64,000 nucleotides of DNA from Nitrososphaerota archaeon (GCA_029785235.1 JAFMAA010000002.1:186001-250000), one strand, 5' to 3'; counted from the stretch's first letter, positions 1 to 8,923 are shown. A program made the numbers and translations. Notes: generated by a model not told the origin, from the sequence alone.

Positions 1-1
1 G

Positions 2-1276
2 CTCAGGCTGGGAGTCGCGGACTACACCATCCTGGATGCCGCGGCGCTGGCCTTCCTCGGCGGCAGGGGGGACAGGCCCAAGCTGGAACAGGCATACAAC
101 GTCTACCCTGACCTCGGCCACCTGGTGTCGACGATATCGGTGTCGGGGCTGGCAGGGATAGAGTCGGTCAGGATATCGGTCGGGGTGCCCATGCGCCCCA
201 TGCTGGCCGAAAGGCTACCGACATCGCAGGACATCATCGCGAAGCTGGGCGGAGGGGAAGTGGCTGCCGAATACAAGCTGGACGGGGAGAGGGTGCAGAT
301 CCACAAGAAGGGGACGAGCGTGAAGCTCTTCTCAAGGAGGCTGGAGGTAGTCACAGACATGTACAGAGACGCCGTAGACCTGACCATCAACAATGTGATG
401 GCCGACGAGTGCATACTGGAGGCAGAAGTCGTTGCCATGGACAAAGAGACCGGAAAGTACCTCCCTTTCCAGGAGCTGATGCACCGGAGGAGGAAGCACG
501 GCATCGACGACGCTATGAAGCAATACCCCGTGTCCCTGAACTTCTTCGACGTCCTCTACTCGGACAGTACAGACTACACCACGAAACCATACACAGAGCG
601 AAGAGCGGCCCTGGAGAGCATTGTGAAGGAGACCGACGGCACGATAATAATGCCGGCACTGAGATCGGCAGACCCGGACGCCATAGACGACTTCATGGCA
701 GAGTCGCTCGAGAACGGAGGCGAAGGTCTCATGGTAAAGCTCCCGAGTGGGACATACCAGGCAGGAGCCAGAGGGTACCAATGGGTCAAGCTAAAGCGCG
801 AGTACGCTCCAGGCGTCGCAGACTCCATGGATCTGGTGGTCATAGGCGCGACCAACGGCCAGGGGAGCAGGAGCGGGGTCTATGGAGCGTTCTTGCTGGC
901 GGTTTATGACAAGGAGAGGGACGTGTTCCAGAGCGTATCGAAGGTCGGGACCGGCTTCAGCGACGACGACCTGAAATCGTTCTATGAAATGCTGCAGCCG
1001 TACAAGTCTGCAGGCAAGCCTGCCAACGTCGACTCAAAGTTCATACCAGACGTATGGTTCAAACCAGAGGTCGTGATAGAGATAGTCCCGTCGGAAATCA
1101 CCCTGTCGCCCCTGCATACAGCGGGCTGGGGCAAGGTGAAGCAAGACGCCGGGCTAGCGCTACGCTTCCCGAAGTTCACCGGAAAAGTCAGAGACGACAA
1201 GCAGGCCCAGGATGCGACCACAGTCACAGAGCTGATCCACATGCAGTCCAACCAGGCCAAGAAGAACCTGGTATAG
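2..1276 (+). CDS. lig: ATP-dependent DNA ligase, C-terminal part (start outside window)
   Basis: The frame is open from base 2, so the gene starts upstream. The product seals DNA nicks through an enzyme-AMP intermediate. The adenylation motif EYKLDGER, with the nucleotide-accepting lysine at 275-277, is followed by further nucleotidyltransferase motifs (FFDVLY, GGEGLMVK, WVKLKREY) and an OB-fold region ending near FPKFTGK. The upstream residues LRLGVADYTILDA match the end of the N-terminal DNA-binding domain of archaeal ligases. The gene is intact to its stop and converges with the next gene one base away. Confidence 0.95.
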   Translation, partial: LRLGVADYTILDAAALAFLGGRGDRPKLEQAYNVYPDLGHLVSTISVSGLAGIESVRISVGVPMRPMLAERLPTSQDIIAKLGGGEVAAEYKLDGERVQIHKKGTSVKLFSRRLEVVTDMYRDAVDLTINNVMADECILEAEVVAMDKETGKYLPFQELMHRRRKHGIDDAMKQYPVSLNFFDVLYSDSTDYTTKPYTERRAALESIVKETDGTIIMPALRSADPDAIDDFMAESLENGGEGLMVKLPSGTYQAGARGYQWVKLKREYAPGVADSMDLVVIGATNGQGSRSGVYGAFLLAVYDKERDVFQSVSKVGTGFSDDDLKSFYEMLQPYKSAGKPANVDSKFIPDVWFKPEVVIEIVPSEITLSPLHTAGWGKVKQDAGLALRFPKFTGKVRDDKQAQDATTVTELIHMQSNQAKKNLV

Positions 1277-1277
1277 G

Positions 1278-1799
1278 TCACTCCAGGCCTATCACATATT
1301 CGCGGGTCTCGCCTTCACTGTTGCGCGTCCGGAACACATCCAAGCCGTCCGGGAGGCCTTCCTCGTCGAACTCTGCGGTGTAGCTCAAGCGTTCCCCCGG
1401 CTTGTCGATGTGGAAGTCAAACGACATCCCGTCGATAACGACCCCCTTCAGAAGACGGCCGGCATCAGAAGACACTGCCTTCGCCAAGGCCATAAGGCCA
1501 CCTTCGTGCTCCTTCAGGTCCATGATGTACGGCAAGTCTGACGAGGTGACATCGGTGACAACACTGCCAGAGACGCCCGCCTTCACTCTCACCGCCACAG
1601 CCCCGAACACGGTAACCCTCTCCAACTTCTCTGAAGGCGGACGGGGTTCATCCCTTGACGCCTCCAACAGGAAGCTCCGGACCCCCCTCTCATGGCTGCG
1701 GCACAGAACGTCATTGCGCACCCCATCGGCACCGACCACCATGTAGCACCCGCACGCCCTCGTTATCCGGTATACCCGACTCCCGTGGTCATGGACCAA
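1278..1799 (-). CDS. hypothetical protein, 173 aa
   Basis: I do not recognise the family. The N-terminal part has three cysteines within about 25 residues (ACGCYMV then VLCRSHERG) and could bind metal. The rest is acidic mixed alpha/beta with no membrane segment or signal peptide. The TTG start at 1799 is chosen because a box GGTTAATATCG lies about 26 bases upstream on the same strand, as expected for a leaderless transcript. It is convergent with the ligase gene. Confidence 0.65.
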   Translation of the reverse strand: MVHDHGSRVYRITRACGCYMVVGADGVRNDVLCRSHERGVRSFLLEASRDEPRPPSEKLERVTVFGAVAVRVKAGVSGSVVTDVTSSDLPYIMDLKEHEGGLMALAKAVSSDAGRLLKGVVIDGMSFDFHIDKPGERLSYTAEFDEEGLPDGLDVFRTRNSEGETREYVIGLE

Positions 1800-1946
1800 T
1801 GCTGTACCTGCGCCCCCTCTTCTCGATATTAACCTTCACCGGCACGGTCTCCCGGCCGTGCCCCCGGCGTCATACAGAACAGGCAAAAATGGAAAAACGT
1901 AGAAAATATCAAAGCGCCTTTTATGCTAACAGTAAGTTCTATACCG

Positions 1947-3062
1947 TTGGCCAAAGAAAGACTCCAGAATGAGCTCGTAGCGATCGCAAAAGCAGTCACA
2001 GAGTTCGGTCCAAATCCCAATGCCATCGCAAAGGTCATCAACCAGAAGAAGGAGACGGTGAGATACCGGTACAACACGTTCATACTGAAGCGCGGGATGA
2101 TGGTCCAGGCCATCCCCGACTATCAACGCCTCGGCCTCGAAAGGGTAGTCGCGTCGGTCACTTTCAAGCCACCATTCTCTGAGCGCCCCCAGAAAGTGGT
2201 CAGCGCCCTCGACGGGAGAGCGTACGCTACCGGCTACGAGAAGGTGTTCATGGAAGACAGACACTTGCTGTATTTCGCAGTGCCAGCAAAGCACATCACG
2301 GCGCTGACGGGGTTTCTATCGGGGCTTCAAAGCGCTGGGATACTCGACCTGCACGGCACCACACAATACTCCGTGTCAAGGTCGAACCGTATGAAAGCAG
2401 AATACTACGACTTCTTGAAGCAGAATTGGAGCTTCGACTTTAGCAGTGGCATGGTGAAGCAGGAGCCATGGGACTCGACGGCAGGCCCTGCAGAACTGGA
2501 CAGCACGGACCTGCTGGTCCTCAAGGAGCTCATGGTCGATGCGAACACCCCGCTGACAGAGGTATCAAAGAAGCTCGGCATCAACTATGAGAAACTTGTG
2601 TGGCACTACAACAAGCACGTGAAGGCCAACGGCCTCATAGCCACGCACAGGATCGGCTGGACGATGTCGCAATACCACGATGACACTGAAAAGACGACCC
2701 TGCGGTTCCACAGGTACATACCGATCGCAGTGTCCATCCCAGACGTCTCAAAACAAGGGGCAGGAGCCCTCATGGCGTCGATAGAGGGACTCCCGTTTCT
2801 CTACTTCGAGGCCCGCGGCAGTGGCTATTACGGCCTTCTACACGTCCCCCATGAACTGTACGTAGACGTGCTGAAGCGCCTGACCCCAATGATGGTCAAG
2901 TGCCAAGGAGCCACACAACAGCTCATTGACTACTCGAGCGCCGGACAGTTCACCTTCTCATACCAGCTCTTCGACCAGGAGGCCAAGTCCTGGGTCTTCA
3001 ACCACGAGCTGGCGCTAGAAAGCGTCATCAAGGTCACGAACAGCCAAGCCAGAGCCCGATAG
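1947..3062 (+). CDS. two-repeat winged-helix transcriptional regulator
   Basis: Predicted DNA-binding protein built as two copies of helix-turn-helix plus sensor-like domain. The first HTH covers roughly the first 50 residues (AIAKVINQKKETVRYRYN); the second lies near residues 190-235 (TPLTEVSKKLGINYEKLVWHYNK). Each is followed by about 120 residues of alpha/beta sequence. The layout recalls Lrp/AsnC-like archaeal regulators, but no ligand site is visible. TTG at 1947 fits a leaderless start about 27 bases after CTTTTATG; the frame is also open to an ATG at 1923, which that box would overlap. Confidence 0.75.
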   Translation: MAKERLQNELVAIAKAVTEFGPNPNAIAKVINQKKETVRYRYNTFILKRGMMVQAIPDYQRLGLERVVASVTFKPPFSERPQKVVSALDGRAYATGYEKVFMEDRHLLYFAVPAKHITALTGFLSGLQSAGILDLHGTTQYSVSRSNRMKAEYYDFLKQNWSFDFSSGMVKQEPWDSTAGPAELDSTDLLVLKELMVDANTPLTEVSKKLGINYEKLVWHYNKHVKANGLIATHRIGWTMSQYHDDTEKTTLRFHRYIPIAVSIPDVSKQGAGALMASIEGLPFLYFEARGSGYYGLLHVPHELYVDVLKRLTPMMVKCQGATQQLIDYSSAGQFTFSYQLFDQEAKSWVFNHELALESVIKVTNSQARAR

Positions 3063-3321
3063 AAACCAGTCACGGTTCCTACTGAAGCCCTGTGCCGCCC
3101 CCAATGGGGTCGTCTTCCTCATCCGGAAATGTAATGGACATGTTTTGTTTTCACCTCCTACCACAAACTTTGAAGATTGTGAAAACAATTTACGACAAAT
3201 GCAATAATCCTACATTATTCCTACACTTACTTCAATCAACTGAGTCACAACTTGGACTATACCACTTCCTAATCGAAAAAAGGGGAGAGAGAAGGAAAAC
3301 CCCTCTCCACCACTTTTTCTG

Positions 3322-3831
3322 TCAGCCTAGGTACGAGGGCTTCTGCATCTTTGCCTTTGCCAGGTTGCCGAACCCGAGGAGGTCGATGGCCTTCTCGGTC
3401 TTGAAGGACTCACCCATACTGATCCTGGGCTTGCCCTTCTTCGTCTTCCCGACGATCTTGTAGGTCTGGTACATCATCCTGTCCTGGGTGTTCGAGTGGA
3501 ACACCAGGAAGAGGGCAGACCCGTCAGGATGGCCCGCCTTGTTACCCGAGACGTTGATCTCGGCCAGGCTGATCATCGCGAACGCGTCACACTGCTCCTT
3601 ATCGATGATCGGCTTCACGCTGGGCATGCTCACATCCCCAGGATCAGGGACCATCACATGGTAGTGGGCGACATAATCCGACCCCGATTCAAAAAAGGTG
3701 ATCAGGGTCGGCCTGTGGTTCGCGACCTTCTGCAGAACAGTCCGGGCGTTGGAGAACAGCTTCTCCACCAAGACGTCCGGATCCCGCGGCACGTGCAACA
3801 CAGTCTGCGCAGTAAAGACACGCATGTTCAA
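3322..3831 (-). CDS. hypothetical protein, 169 aa
   Basis: Unrecognised soluble protein. It has no signal peptide or membrane segment. The C-terminal third is basic (KTKKGKPRISMG, then KAKMQKPSY), which could suit nucleic-acid binding. The start is TTG at 3831 or the ATG two codons in. The reading frame is intact and codon use resembles the neighbours. The 260 bases between its stop and the upstream regulator gene are A+T rich and hold no gene that I can support. Confidence 0.65.
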   Translation of the reverse strand: MNMRVFTAQTVLHVPRDPDVLVEKLFSNARTVLQKVANHRPTLITFFESGSDYVAHYHVMVPDPGDVSMPSVKPIIDKEQCDAFAMISLAEINVSGNKAGHPDGSALFLVFHSNTQDRMMYQTYKIVGKTKKGKPRISMGESFKTEKAIDLLGFGNLAKAKMQKPSYLG

Positions 3832-4140
3832 ATGCCTCTATGCTTTCCTAACAGGGCTGGAATGGGTCTGCATTTGCTATGGTTCGCCTTGTTCTTGCCA
3901 ATAAGTCAACTAACAAGGTGTTTGTCAAAGCCTCGGCGAGGCCAATCCACAGTCTGAAAAAACTACTGATTCTTGACTGCGAAATTGACGATATACTGGA
4001 GGGGCAGCGCATTAGCAGCGCTATGAAGTACGCGAAATACGGTGTTTTTTACCCCTGTTGGGCGTCCAACTAACATTTGAAGATTATTTAACAGTTAGGC
4101 ATGCTTTTTCATCTTATCGGAGTTAGACAGCAAACATGTT
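3832..4140. other. intergenic, no supported gene
   Basis: A short plus-strand frame (3879-4073) exists, but it has no promoter-spaced start and no family resemblance. I see no RNA gene. The stretch is A+T rich and may hold promoter sequence for the minus-strand gene that ends at 3322. Confidence 0.4.
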
Positions 4141-4380
4141 CTAGGGTAAATGTCCAGTCCAAGAGTAGAGTTCCTTTTCCAAGAGTACGGTTCCTTTTGT
4201 CCAAAAGTGGAGTTCATCGACCACGGCGCCAAAATCAGCGAACGTCCTACGTCCAACCACGGTCCCCAGCATGCTCGCGATAGCCAATACCATTGCATCA
4301 ACCACAAGCGCCACAAGCAAGAGCTCTGCGAAGGTGTAATTGAAATGGACTGGAACCGTTCCGTGGCTAGGCGTGACCAC
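4141..4380 (-). CDS. small membrane protein, 79 aa
   Basis: Starts with GTG eight bases after the stop of the minus-strand membrane-anchored winged-helix gene, so the two are probably cotranscribed. One strong hydrophobic segment (about residues 15-45, with AELLLVALVVDAMVLAIAS) suggests one or two membrane passes. The C-terminus carries a short repeated motif (ELHFWT, ELYSWT) encoded by imperfect tandem 20-base DNA repeats, so this end may be a recent expansion. Function unknown; a membrane partner of the regulator is an inference from position. Confidence 0.5.
   Translation of the reverse strand: MVTPSHGTVPVHFNYTFAELLLVALVVDAMVLAIASMLGTVVGRRTFADFGAVVDELHFWTKGTVLLEKELYSWTGHLP
4159..4215. repeat. 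imperfect tandem 20-base repeat
   Basis: Two adjacent copies of CCAAGAGTRSRGTTCCTTTT (4159-4178 and 4179-4198) are followed by a third diverged copy CCAAAAGTGGAGTTC from 4201. They lie in the 3' end of the small membrane-protein gene. Confidence 0.7.
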
Positions 4381-4388
4381 CGCGTTGT

Positions 4389-4811
4389 CTAGAGGAATTT
4401 TGCGAGCGCCTTGACGATCTCTTTCCCAGTCTCAGTTAGCTTGTAGGAACTATTATGTTGCACCACTCCAAGCCACTCAAGTTCGTGTATGTGCCAGTAG
4501 AAACTACCGTTGCTTGCAGCCCCAGACCGCGCCTGCAACTCCCCGGCTGAGAGTCCCTCTGAATCCTTGGAAAGGGCCATGACAATGCTTTCTTTATATG
4601 GCGACCCTACTATGTACTTGATGGCTTTCCGTAACGCTTGTTTATCCATCCTTTTGTCATCATCCTGCTGGCCGTGATGCAGACCACGGCCTCGAACAAA
4701 CCCAACCCCAACGCTGACAAGCGTGGTCAGGGTGTGCCTGAAGATGAGAAGCAAGAGGCCGACAATGGCAACAAGACCCCCTAGAATAATGAGACTGGAA
4801 AGGCCTGACAC
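4389..4811 (-). CDS. membrane-anchored winged-helix regulator
   Basis: An N-terminal hydrophobic helix (residues about 5-35, LIILGGLVAIVGLLLLIF) is followed by a basic linker and a winged-helix domain (residues about 55-135: EGLSAGELQARSGAASNGSF, then LEWLGVV and YKLTETGKEIV). The domain resembles ArsR/PadR-type regulators tied to the membrane. The GTG start at 4811 is the longest option. A small membrane protein follows eight bases downstream. The domain call is sound; the regulated target is unknown. Confidence 0.7.
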   Translation of the reverse strand: MSGLSSLIILGGLVAIVGLLLLIFRHTLTTLVSVGVGFVRGRGLHHGQQDDDKRMDKQALRKAIKYIVGSPYKESIVMALSKDSEGLSAGELQARSGAASNGSFYWHIHELEWLGVVQHNSSYKLTETGKEIVKALAKFL

Positions 4812-5195
4812 TTTAATGCCACCCTGTGAGTTCCTCGATTTCGCTGTTGTCAGTAGATTCTTCGATAACAGAATCAGGCATCAGAGCATTAGGTGGAATG
4901 AATTATTAAGCGAGAACTGAACCAATATCCCAGAATAGTACTCGTCGCCCAACTTAATCTCCGCGTTCCGGTTGCCTAGAATCACGCTTCCGTCGCCTAG
5001 CGGAAGCCACACATGGCTGGTAGCTTCTCGTCGAGAGTTCCACCCCGCACGGAGGCAGAACGGTATTTCAAACAGGCAGGGTTCAACGCAAGCCAGCTGG
5101 GTCATGAGACGATATATCCAGGGTGCAAACTGGGAGGAAGAGAAGGCCGGAGCCCTCAAGATAGCGATGGGAAGGTATCACTCATCTTTCGATTC

Positions 5196-5212
5196 CACAT
5201 GGCGACATTTAC
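5196..5212 (+). repeat. 17-base repeat, copy 1
   Basis: CACATGGCGACATTTAC is identical at 31966-31982 in the same orientation. Weaker similarity extends on both sides (ATTC before; TCC then a gap then ACAAA after), about 30 bases in all. Both copies lie in gene-poor DNA. Confidence 0.7.
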
Positions 5213-5367
5213 CTCCGGACAAACTTCAGATTTCGGATCGCTTCTGGGACACAACACTTAATCGTGCTCGGCAGCACGACAAAGACTTTCGGAATCGACA
5301 GTAATCTCACAGTTGATTGCTACTTCGACAAAAATCACTGCCCACCTAGGCAGCTTCCCTAGGCGGG

Positions 5368-5383
5368 GGCGTGGCTGAGAACC
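5368..5383 (+). repeat. fragment of the tRNA-Leu anticodon arm
   Basis: GGCGTGGCTGAGAACC is identical to 5471-5486, the 5' strand and loop of the tRNA-Leu anticodon arm 103 bases downstream. Flanking sequence does not match and cannot fold as a tRNA. Anticodon-arm duplications are typical of integration sites, but no integrase gene is visible. Confidence 0.55.
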
Positions 5384-5443
5384 GAAGATGACAGCGTATA
5401 CCTTCTTAAAAGGGTGTCGGCGGCCATTGCGTGTTCTCGGCCG

Positions 5444-5532
5444 GCGGCGCGAGCTCAACAGGGTCTTTGAGGCGTGGCTGAGAACCACGTGAGGTGTGTA
5501 ACCTCTTCCGGGTTCAAGTCCCGGGCGCCGCG
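5444..5532 (+). tRNA. tRNA-Leu(GAG)
   Basis: Acceptor GCGGCGC pairs with GCGCCGC. Anticodon arm CGTGG/CTGAGAA/CCACG gives GAG. A class II variable arm (GAGGT/GTGTA/ACCTC) and a standard T arm (CCGGG/TTCAAGT/CCCGG) support leucine. Discriminator is G, unusual for archaeal Leu, and no CCA is encoded. Confidence 0.85.
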
Positions 5533-5579
5533 CACGCCGTTCAAGTCGAGTCCTCTGCCAAAAGGAAATTCGCTAGTGA

Positions 5580-5843
5580 TTAGCGCTGGTCCGCGTCGTC
5601 GATTTCAGAGATCGGGGCGTACTCGTTGTACTCCTGGGTCGCCTTGCAAGCCCTGCAGCTGTCAGACGTCTCCTCGCCCAGACTCTGATGGGTTTCATGG
5701 TATTTCTGTACAGACACAATGTCATCCGTGGTGTCTAGTTCTGTGAAGTCAGACCCCGCCGTCTTCCTGCCGTCGCTGGCCTTTGCCAATATCACACAGG
5801 CCTCCCATATGGCCACTGGCTGCTGAACGGTCTGAGGAGCCAC
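5580..5843 (-). CDS. small CxxC protein, 87 aa
   Basis: Overlaps the 3' end of the exonuclease gene on the same strand by about 50 bases and would be translated after it. GTG is the likely start. The only motif is CRAC near residue 63, in an otherwise acidic sequence. No membrane segment. Function unknown. Confidence is modest because the protein is short and the start is not fixed by a ribosome-binding site. Confidence 0.4.
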   Translation of the reverse strand: MAPQTVQQPVAIWEACVILAKASDGRKTAGSDFTELDTTDDIVSVQKYHETHQSLGEETSDSCRACKATQEYNEYAPISEIDDADQR

Positions 5844-6853
5844 GCGTTGACCTCGCAGGCGTCGATGTCAGTTCTGCAATGGTCCTTGATGTATCTGATC
5901 GCCCACGGGGTCCCGAATATCGCTTCGGTCCAAGCCTCTTCGTCTAGCTTGGTCTTGATGCCGGTGTGGAAGGTGGAAATCAGGACCTCTTGGCGTGCAG
6001 AGTGGAGCGCCAGATTGTCCCAGGCGTCTGTAAGCGTGTCTATGTACCGCATGACGCCATAGTTCAAGGGTCTCATCTCCTCCTTCGTCAGGAGCCCCAT
6101 GCGAGCGTAGATCAGCGCCCTGGTCTTCACGTACTTTAGGTCGTACCCCTTCCGCCTTCTGACGTTGTGGCCGATGAACACGTCCACATCCCGTATGTCG
6201 TGAAGGAACCTCCTGACAACAAACAGGTCCTTTGGGCGTATGCCCAGACTCTTGTTCAGCTTGGTGTCCTTCTCCGAGATCCACGCCCCCCGGTAGACTT
6301 CGGGACAGTGGCATACGTGCCCGTTTACCTTCTCCCTTTCGAGCATCGCAGGGACATAGGCATCACCATACTCCCGCTTGATCTCCGAAACGGTAAGACC
6401 GCCACGCCCCCGCTTGCTACAATCACATCGCTCCCCCAGCGCCTGGTCGTGGCCGCAGAGCACCTTCATGTCATAGCCAAGCATCGTGCCGAAGTTGGCA
6501 TTGATATTCGTCGCCTCGATGTCGCCTACAACGACCTTCAAATGCGGCAGGTCCTTCTTGACATTGAGCGCCTCGAGAGCGCTCTCCACCTCTTCCAGAC
6601 TCCTGTCCACATGGTACTTCCTCCAAAGCTCGTCCTTGACCTGGAACAGCCTCTTGGTAGGACTAGTGTACTTCAGAAGGGAGACTATCTCATCAGCGGC
6701 CCAACCGTTCAGAAGCTTGTCCCTCATCACAATGTCAGCCACATGACGGTCCCAACAGCGCTTGTGCTCGTAGGCGAAGTGCCCGTGCTCGCAGTGCCAG
6801 CCATCTGGCGGCTCCACACTCAGCTTCGCATTTGCCTTACCGAAACCAGACAT
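5792..6853 (-). CDS. DnaQ-like 3'-5' exonuclease domain protein
   Basis: Predicted DEDD exonuclease of the RNase H fold. Exo I is GDIEATN (D111, E113), Exo II is FIGHN followed by YDLK (H229, D238), and Exo III is YIKDHCRTDIDA (Y321 or H325, D329). The N-terminal 40 residues have a C/H cluster (WHCEHGHFAYEHKRC) that may bind zinc, and residues 130-185 hold more cysteines. No polymerase domain is attached, so it probably acts as a stand-alone proofreading, repair or nucleic-acid-degrading enzyme. It is divergent from an HNH nuclease gene, with a palindromic element between them. Confidence 0.75.
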   Translation of the reverse strand: MSGFGKANAKLSVEPPDGWHCEHGHFAYEHKRCWDRHVADIVMRDKLLNGWAADEIVSLLKYTSPTKRLFQVKDELWRKYHVDRSLEEVESALEALNVKKDLPHLKVVVGDIEATNINANFGTMLGYDMKVLCGHDQALGERCDCSKRGRGGLTVSEIKREYGDAYVPAMLEREKVNGHVCHCPEVYRGAWISEKDTKLNKSLGIRPKDLFVVRRFLHDIRDVDVFIGHNVRRRKGYDLKYVKTRALIYARMGLLTKEEMRPLNYGVMRYIDTLTDAWDNLALHSARQEVLISTFHTGIKTKLDEEAWTEAIFGTPWAIRYIKDHCRTDIDACEVNAWLLRPFSSQWPYGRPV

Positions 6854-6924
6854 TGAATCCTACAGGCGACGATAGATAAAAGACGCGAAAGCAAGCGCGC
6901 CAGGACTCTCCTTTTTAGACGTCC

Positions 6925-6965
6925 TTTTGATGTAACTGTTCACACCATTTTTAGTTACATCAAAA
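6925..6965. repeat. 41-base palindromic element, copy 1
   Basis: TTTTGATGTAAC, 17 bases, then GTTACATCAAAA. The same arms and the same 17-base spacing occur at 41187-41227 and 56461-56501, with unrelated centres. This copy lies between the divergent exonuclease and HNH genes, upstream of the HNH promoter. Confidence 0.85.
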
Positions 6966-7003
6966 CAAACTGGCGTTATTAATTCAGTCTGCTCCAAGTT
7001 GTA

Positions 7004-7633
7004 TTGGGCCGCCACAAGAAGCCACAGTCAAGTCACAAGGAGTGCGTCAAGTGCGGCCGCGATCTTCCTATCGAAGAGTTCGGCCTCCAGGTTGAAGTCA
7101 AAAACGGCCGGACATACACGCGGAGACGGTCAGAGTGTATCGGCTGCGGCAAGAAGCGGTTTGTGACGTGGAGCAAGAAGTTCGCCTCGGAACATCCAGA
7201 GCTTGTAAAGCAGTACCAACGGAAGGCGTTTTTGGGCCAATACTGGGTGGACACCGCAGAGGGCCTCGTCAGGCTGACAAAAGCGCTCTTCCAGAGCATG
7301 CTGGACAGTCAGGGTGGCATATGCCTCATATGCCGGGATGACATTCGAGGGATGGACGCCAAGGGGCGTGCACGCACCATGATAGATCATGACCATGCGA
7401 GGGAGCTTGTGACAGGCAAGAAGATCGTCAGGGGGCTTCTGTGCTACAGGTGTAACATAGGGCTTGGCTACATTGAGATGGCGATCCAGATGTTGCCGTT
7501 GATGTTGACGTATCTCGAGGACACTAACACCGTTTCCAACCGTGCAGTTGTCGAGAATGTCAGGGCTATGAGAGCGTTTGCGGAGCGGTATCTGGCCAAG
7601 TACGACGCGCCTGGTGCTGCGGTGTCGGTTTGA
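7004..7633 (+). CDS. HNH nuclease, recombination endonuclease VII type
   Basis: The C-terminal half has the Endo VII arrangement: CLICRDD, then MIDHDHARELVTGKKIVRG, then LLCYRCNIGLGYIEMA. These supply the zinc-binding CxxC pair and the catalytic DHDH. The N-terminal part has another zinc knuckle (ECVKCGR, ECIGCGKKRF). Phage Endo VII resolves branched DNA; free-standing relatives are often homing-type nucleases. TTG at 7004 is about 25 bases after TTATTAATT, so the transcript is leaderless. The stop overlaps the next start by four bases. Confidence 0.85.
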   Translation: MGRHKKPQSSHKECVKCGRDLPIEEFGLQVEVKNGRTYTRRRSECIGCGKKRFVTWSKKFASEHPELVKQYQRKAFLGQYWVDTAEGLVRLTKALFQSMLDSQGGICLICRDDIRGMDAKGRARTMIDHDHARELVTGKKIVRGLLCYRCNIGLGYIEMAIQMLPLMLTYLEDTNTVSNRAVVENVRAMRAFAERYLAKYDAPGAAVSV

Positions 7634-8922
7634 CTTTGTCTGACCTTCTCGTACATTCTCAACCCGCTTTTATCGTGGCAATTCCCTTGATTCTGATGCG
7701 GGTCCTTTCACGAAAGCGTCGTAGGCGGCTGCTGATTGGGCTTGCCGTTGTTTTGGTGTTGCTGTTTGTGCTGTCGACTTTGCAGTATGTGCAGGCGACG
7801 GAGTATGTCCCGGGGGTGAAGCCGGGTGACTACGCTGTGTGGAAGCTTACGAAGTTCTACGACGCGTCGACGTTGAGGATGCAGGTGATGTCGGTGAATG
7901 GGTCTGTTGTGGTTGCTAACATGACTCTTCAGAGGGAGGATGGGTCGGTGTATTCGTCGGTGGTCCCGATCTCTATTCTGTATGGCGGGGGGAGCTTCAC
8001 GGCATATGATACGGTGCTCGCGTATGTTGGCGCTGTCAACTCGACGTCGGTGTCGGTGCTCGTCCAGAGTACTGGTGTTGTCAATGCATCAGTTACCAAG
8101 GTCTTGTCGCTGTCTGCCCTCGCTGACAGCGTTGACTCATTCACTGTAACATCCAACCTGATATACGAATTGACGGGGACGGTCAGTGTGCCGGTCAATG
8201 GCCAGCTCACTTTCGTAATGGCGCTCAGCAAGCTGTCTGTCACCGAGTGCAGCGGGAGCGCTCAAACGCGTGGGTGTACGGTACCTCTTGGAATTGCCAG
8301 CCAGAGCTTTACTGTTCCCCTGTCAAGTGGGCGCAGTGGGTCGTCTGTGTTCCAGAGTATGGGGAATAGTAGTCTCTCTTATTCGTTTGGTGGCCTTGAT
8401 CTGCCGCCTCTTCTGATTGCTTCTGGGCTTCATGGCGGCGACCAGGTGGCGCCATCGGTATTGGAGTCGGTCAGCGGGCGGGGGAGCGCGTACCTTTTGC
8501 AGAGCGTGAGAGGGCTCGTAGGCGTCTCGGCGTCGTCCGTGATATCGGGGGTTGTTACCGGTTCTGTTTCCATGGTGTGGGACTCAGAGACGGGGATTCT
8601 GACCTCTTACTCCCTGTCAGGGGCGGTTAACAGGGGCGTGACGCTCGTTGGTACCAACGCGTGGGCTCCTGAGGCGTTCAACTTACAGGTGTTCTCGACG
8701 CTTGCGATTGATGACCTGTTTGCCGCGTTCTTCGGGGCGTATCTGTACGTTACCTGGTCGGCGGTGTTCCTCTATGTTTGGGTCTATCTTTTCGCGAGGA
8801 CGGTAGACAGGGCGAGGCGCCTCAGTTTGACCGGTGTTAGGAAGTATGGGCCCTACACTGTCATGACCATCTTCATGTTCCTTGTTCCGGTGTTCCTCTA
8901 TTTCCTGGCAGGAGCGCTCTGA
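7630..8922 (+). CDS. membrane protein with large extracellular beta-rich domain
   Basis: Topology is an N-terminal helix preceded by a strongly basic patch (RKRRRRLLIGLAVVLVLLFVL), a Ser/Thr/Val-rich domain of about 300 residues, then two C-terminal helices (near residues 355-385 and 405-428). The domain is probably outside the cell. The TTG start at 7630 overlaps the HNH stop; ATG at 7696 is an alternative. It ends one base before the AAA-AAA-Lon gene, so the two are probably cotranslated. Family unknown; an anchor or sensor for the AAA-Lon protein is inferred from linkage only. Confidence 0.7.
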   Translation: MTLSDLLVHSQPAFIVAIPLILMRVLSRKRRRRLLIGLAVVLVLLFVLSTLQYVQATEYVPGVKPGDYAVWKLTKFYDASTLRMQVMSVNGSVVVANMTLQREDGSVYSSVVPISILYGGGSFTAYDTVLAYVGAVNSTSVSVLVQSTGVVNASVTKVLSLSALADSVDSFTVTSNLIYELTGTVSVPVNGQLTFVMALSKLSVTECSGSAQTRGCTVPLGIASQSFTVPLSSGRSGSSVFQSMGNSSLSYSFGGLDLPPLLIASGLHGGDQVAPSVLESVSGRGSAYLLQSVRGLVGVSASSVISGVVTGSVSMVWDSETGILTSYSLSGAVNRGVTLVGTNAWAPEAFNLQVFSTLAIDDLFAAFFGAYLYVTWSAVFLYVWVYLFARTVDRARRLSLTGVRKYGPYTVMTIFMFLVPVFLYFLAGAL

Positions 8923-8923
8923 T

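Larger units (their letters stand above)
4812..5443. other. gene-poor stretch, possibly decayed
   Basis: No intact gene is convincing. A plus-strand frame at 5013-5261 looks protein-like at first (PPRTEAERYFKQAGF) and then loses that character, as in a decayed gene. GGTAAATGTC at 4145-4154 and its reverse complement at 5204-5213 flank about 1.07 kb, and the right copy lies in a longer sequence repeated at 31966. This could be the remains of a small transposable element, but no transposase is visible. Confidence 0.35.

Noticed and set aside
3879..4073. 64-residue plus-strand frame
   Set aside because: No promoter at the right distance, no coupling to a neighbour and no recognisable motif.
5444..5532. 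Integrase-mediated provirus boundary at tRNA-Leu
   Set aside because: No integrase or recombinase gene in the window and only the anticodon arm is duplicated; kept as a low-interest observation.
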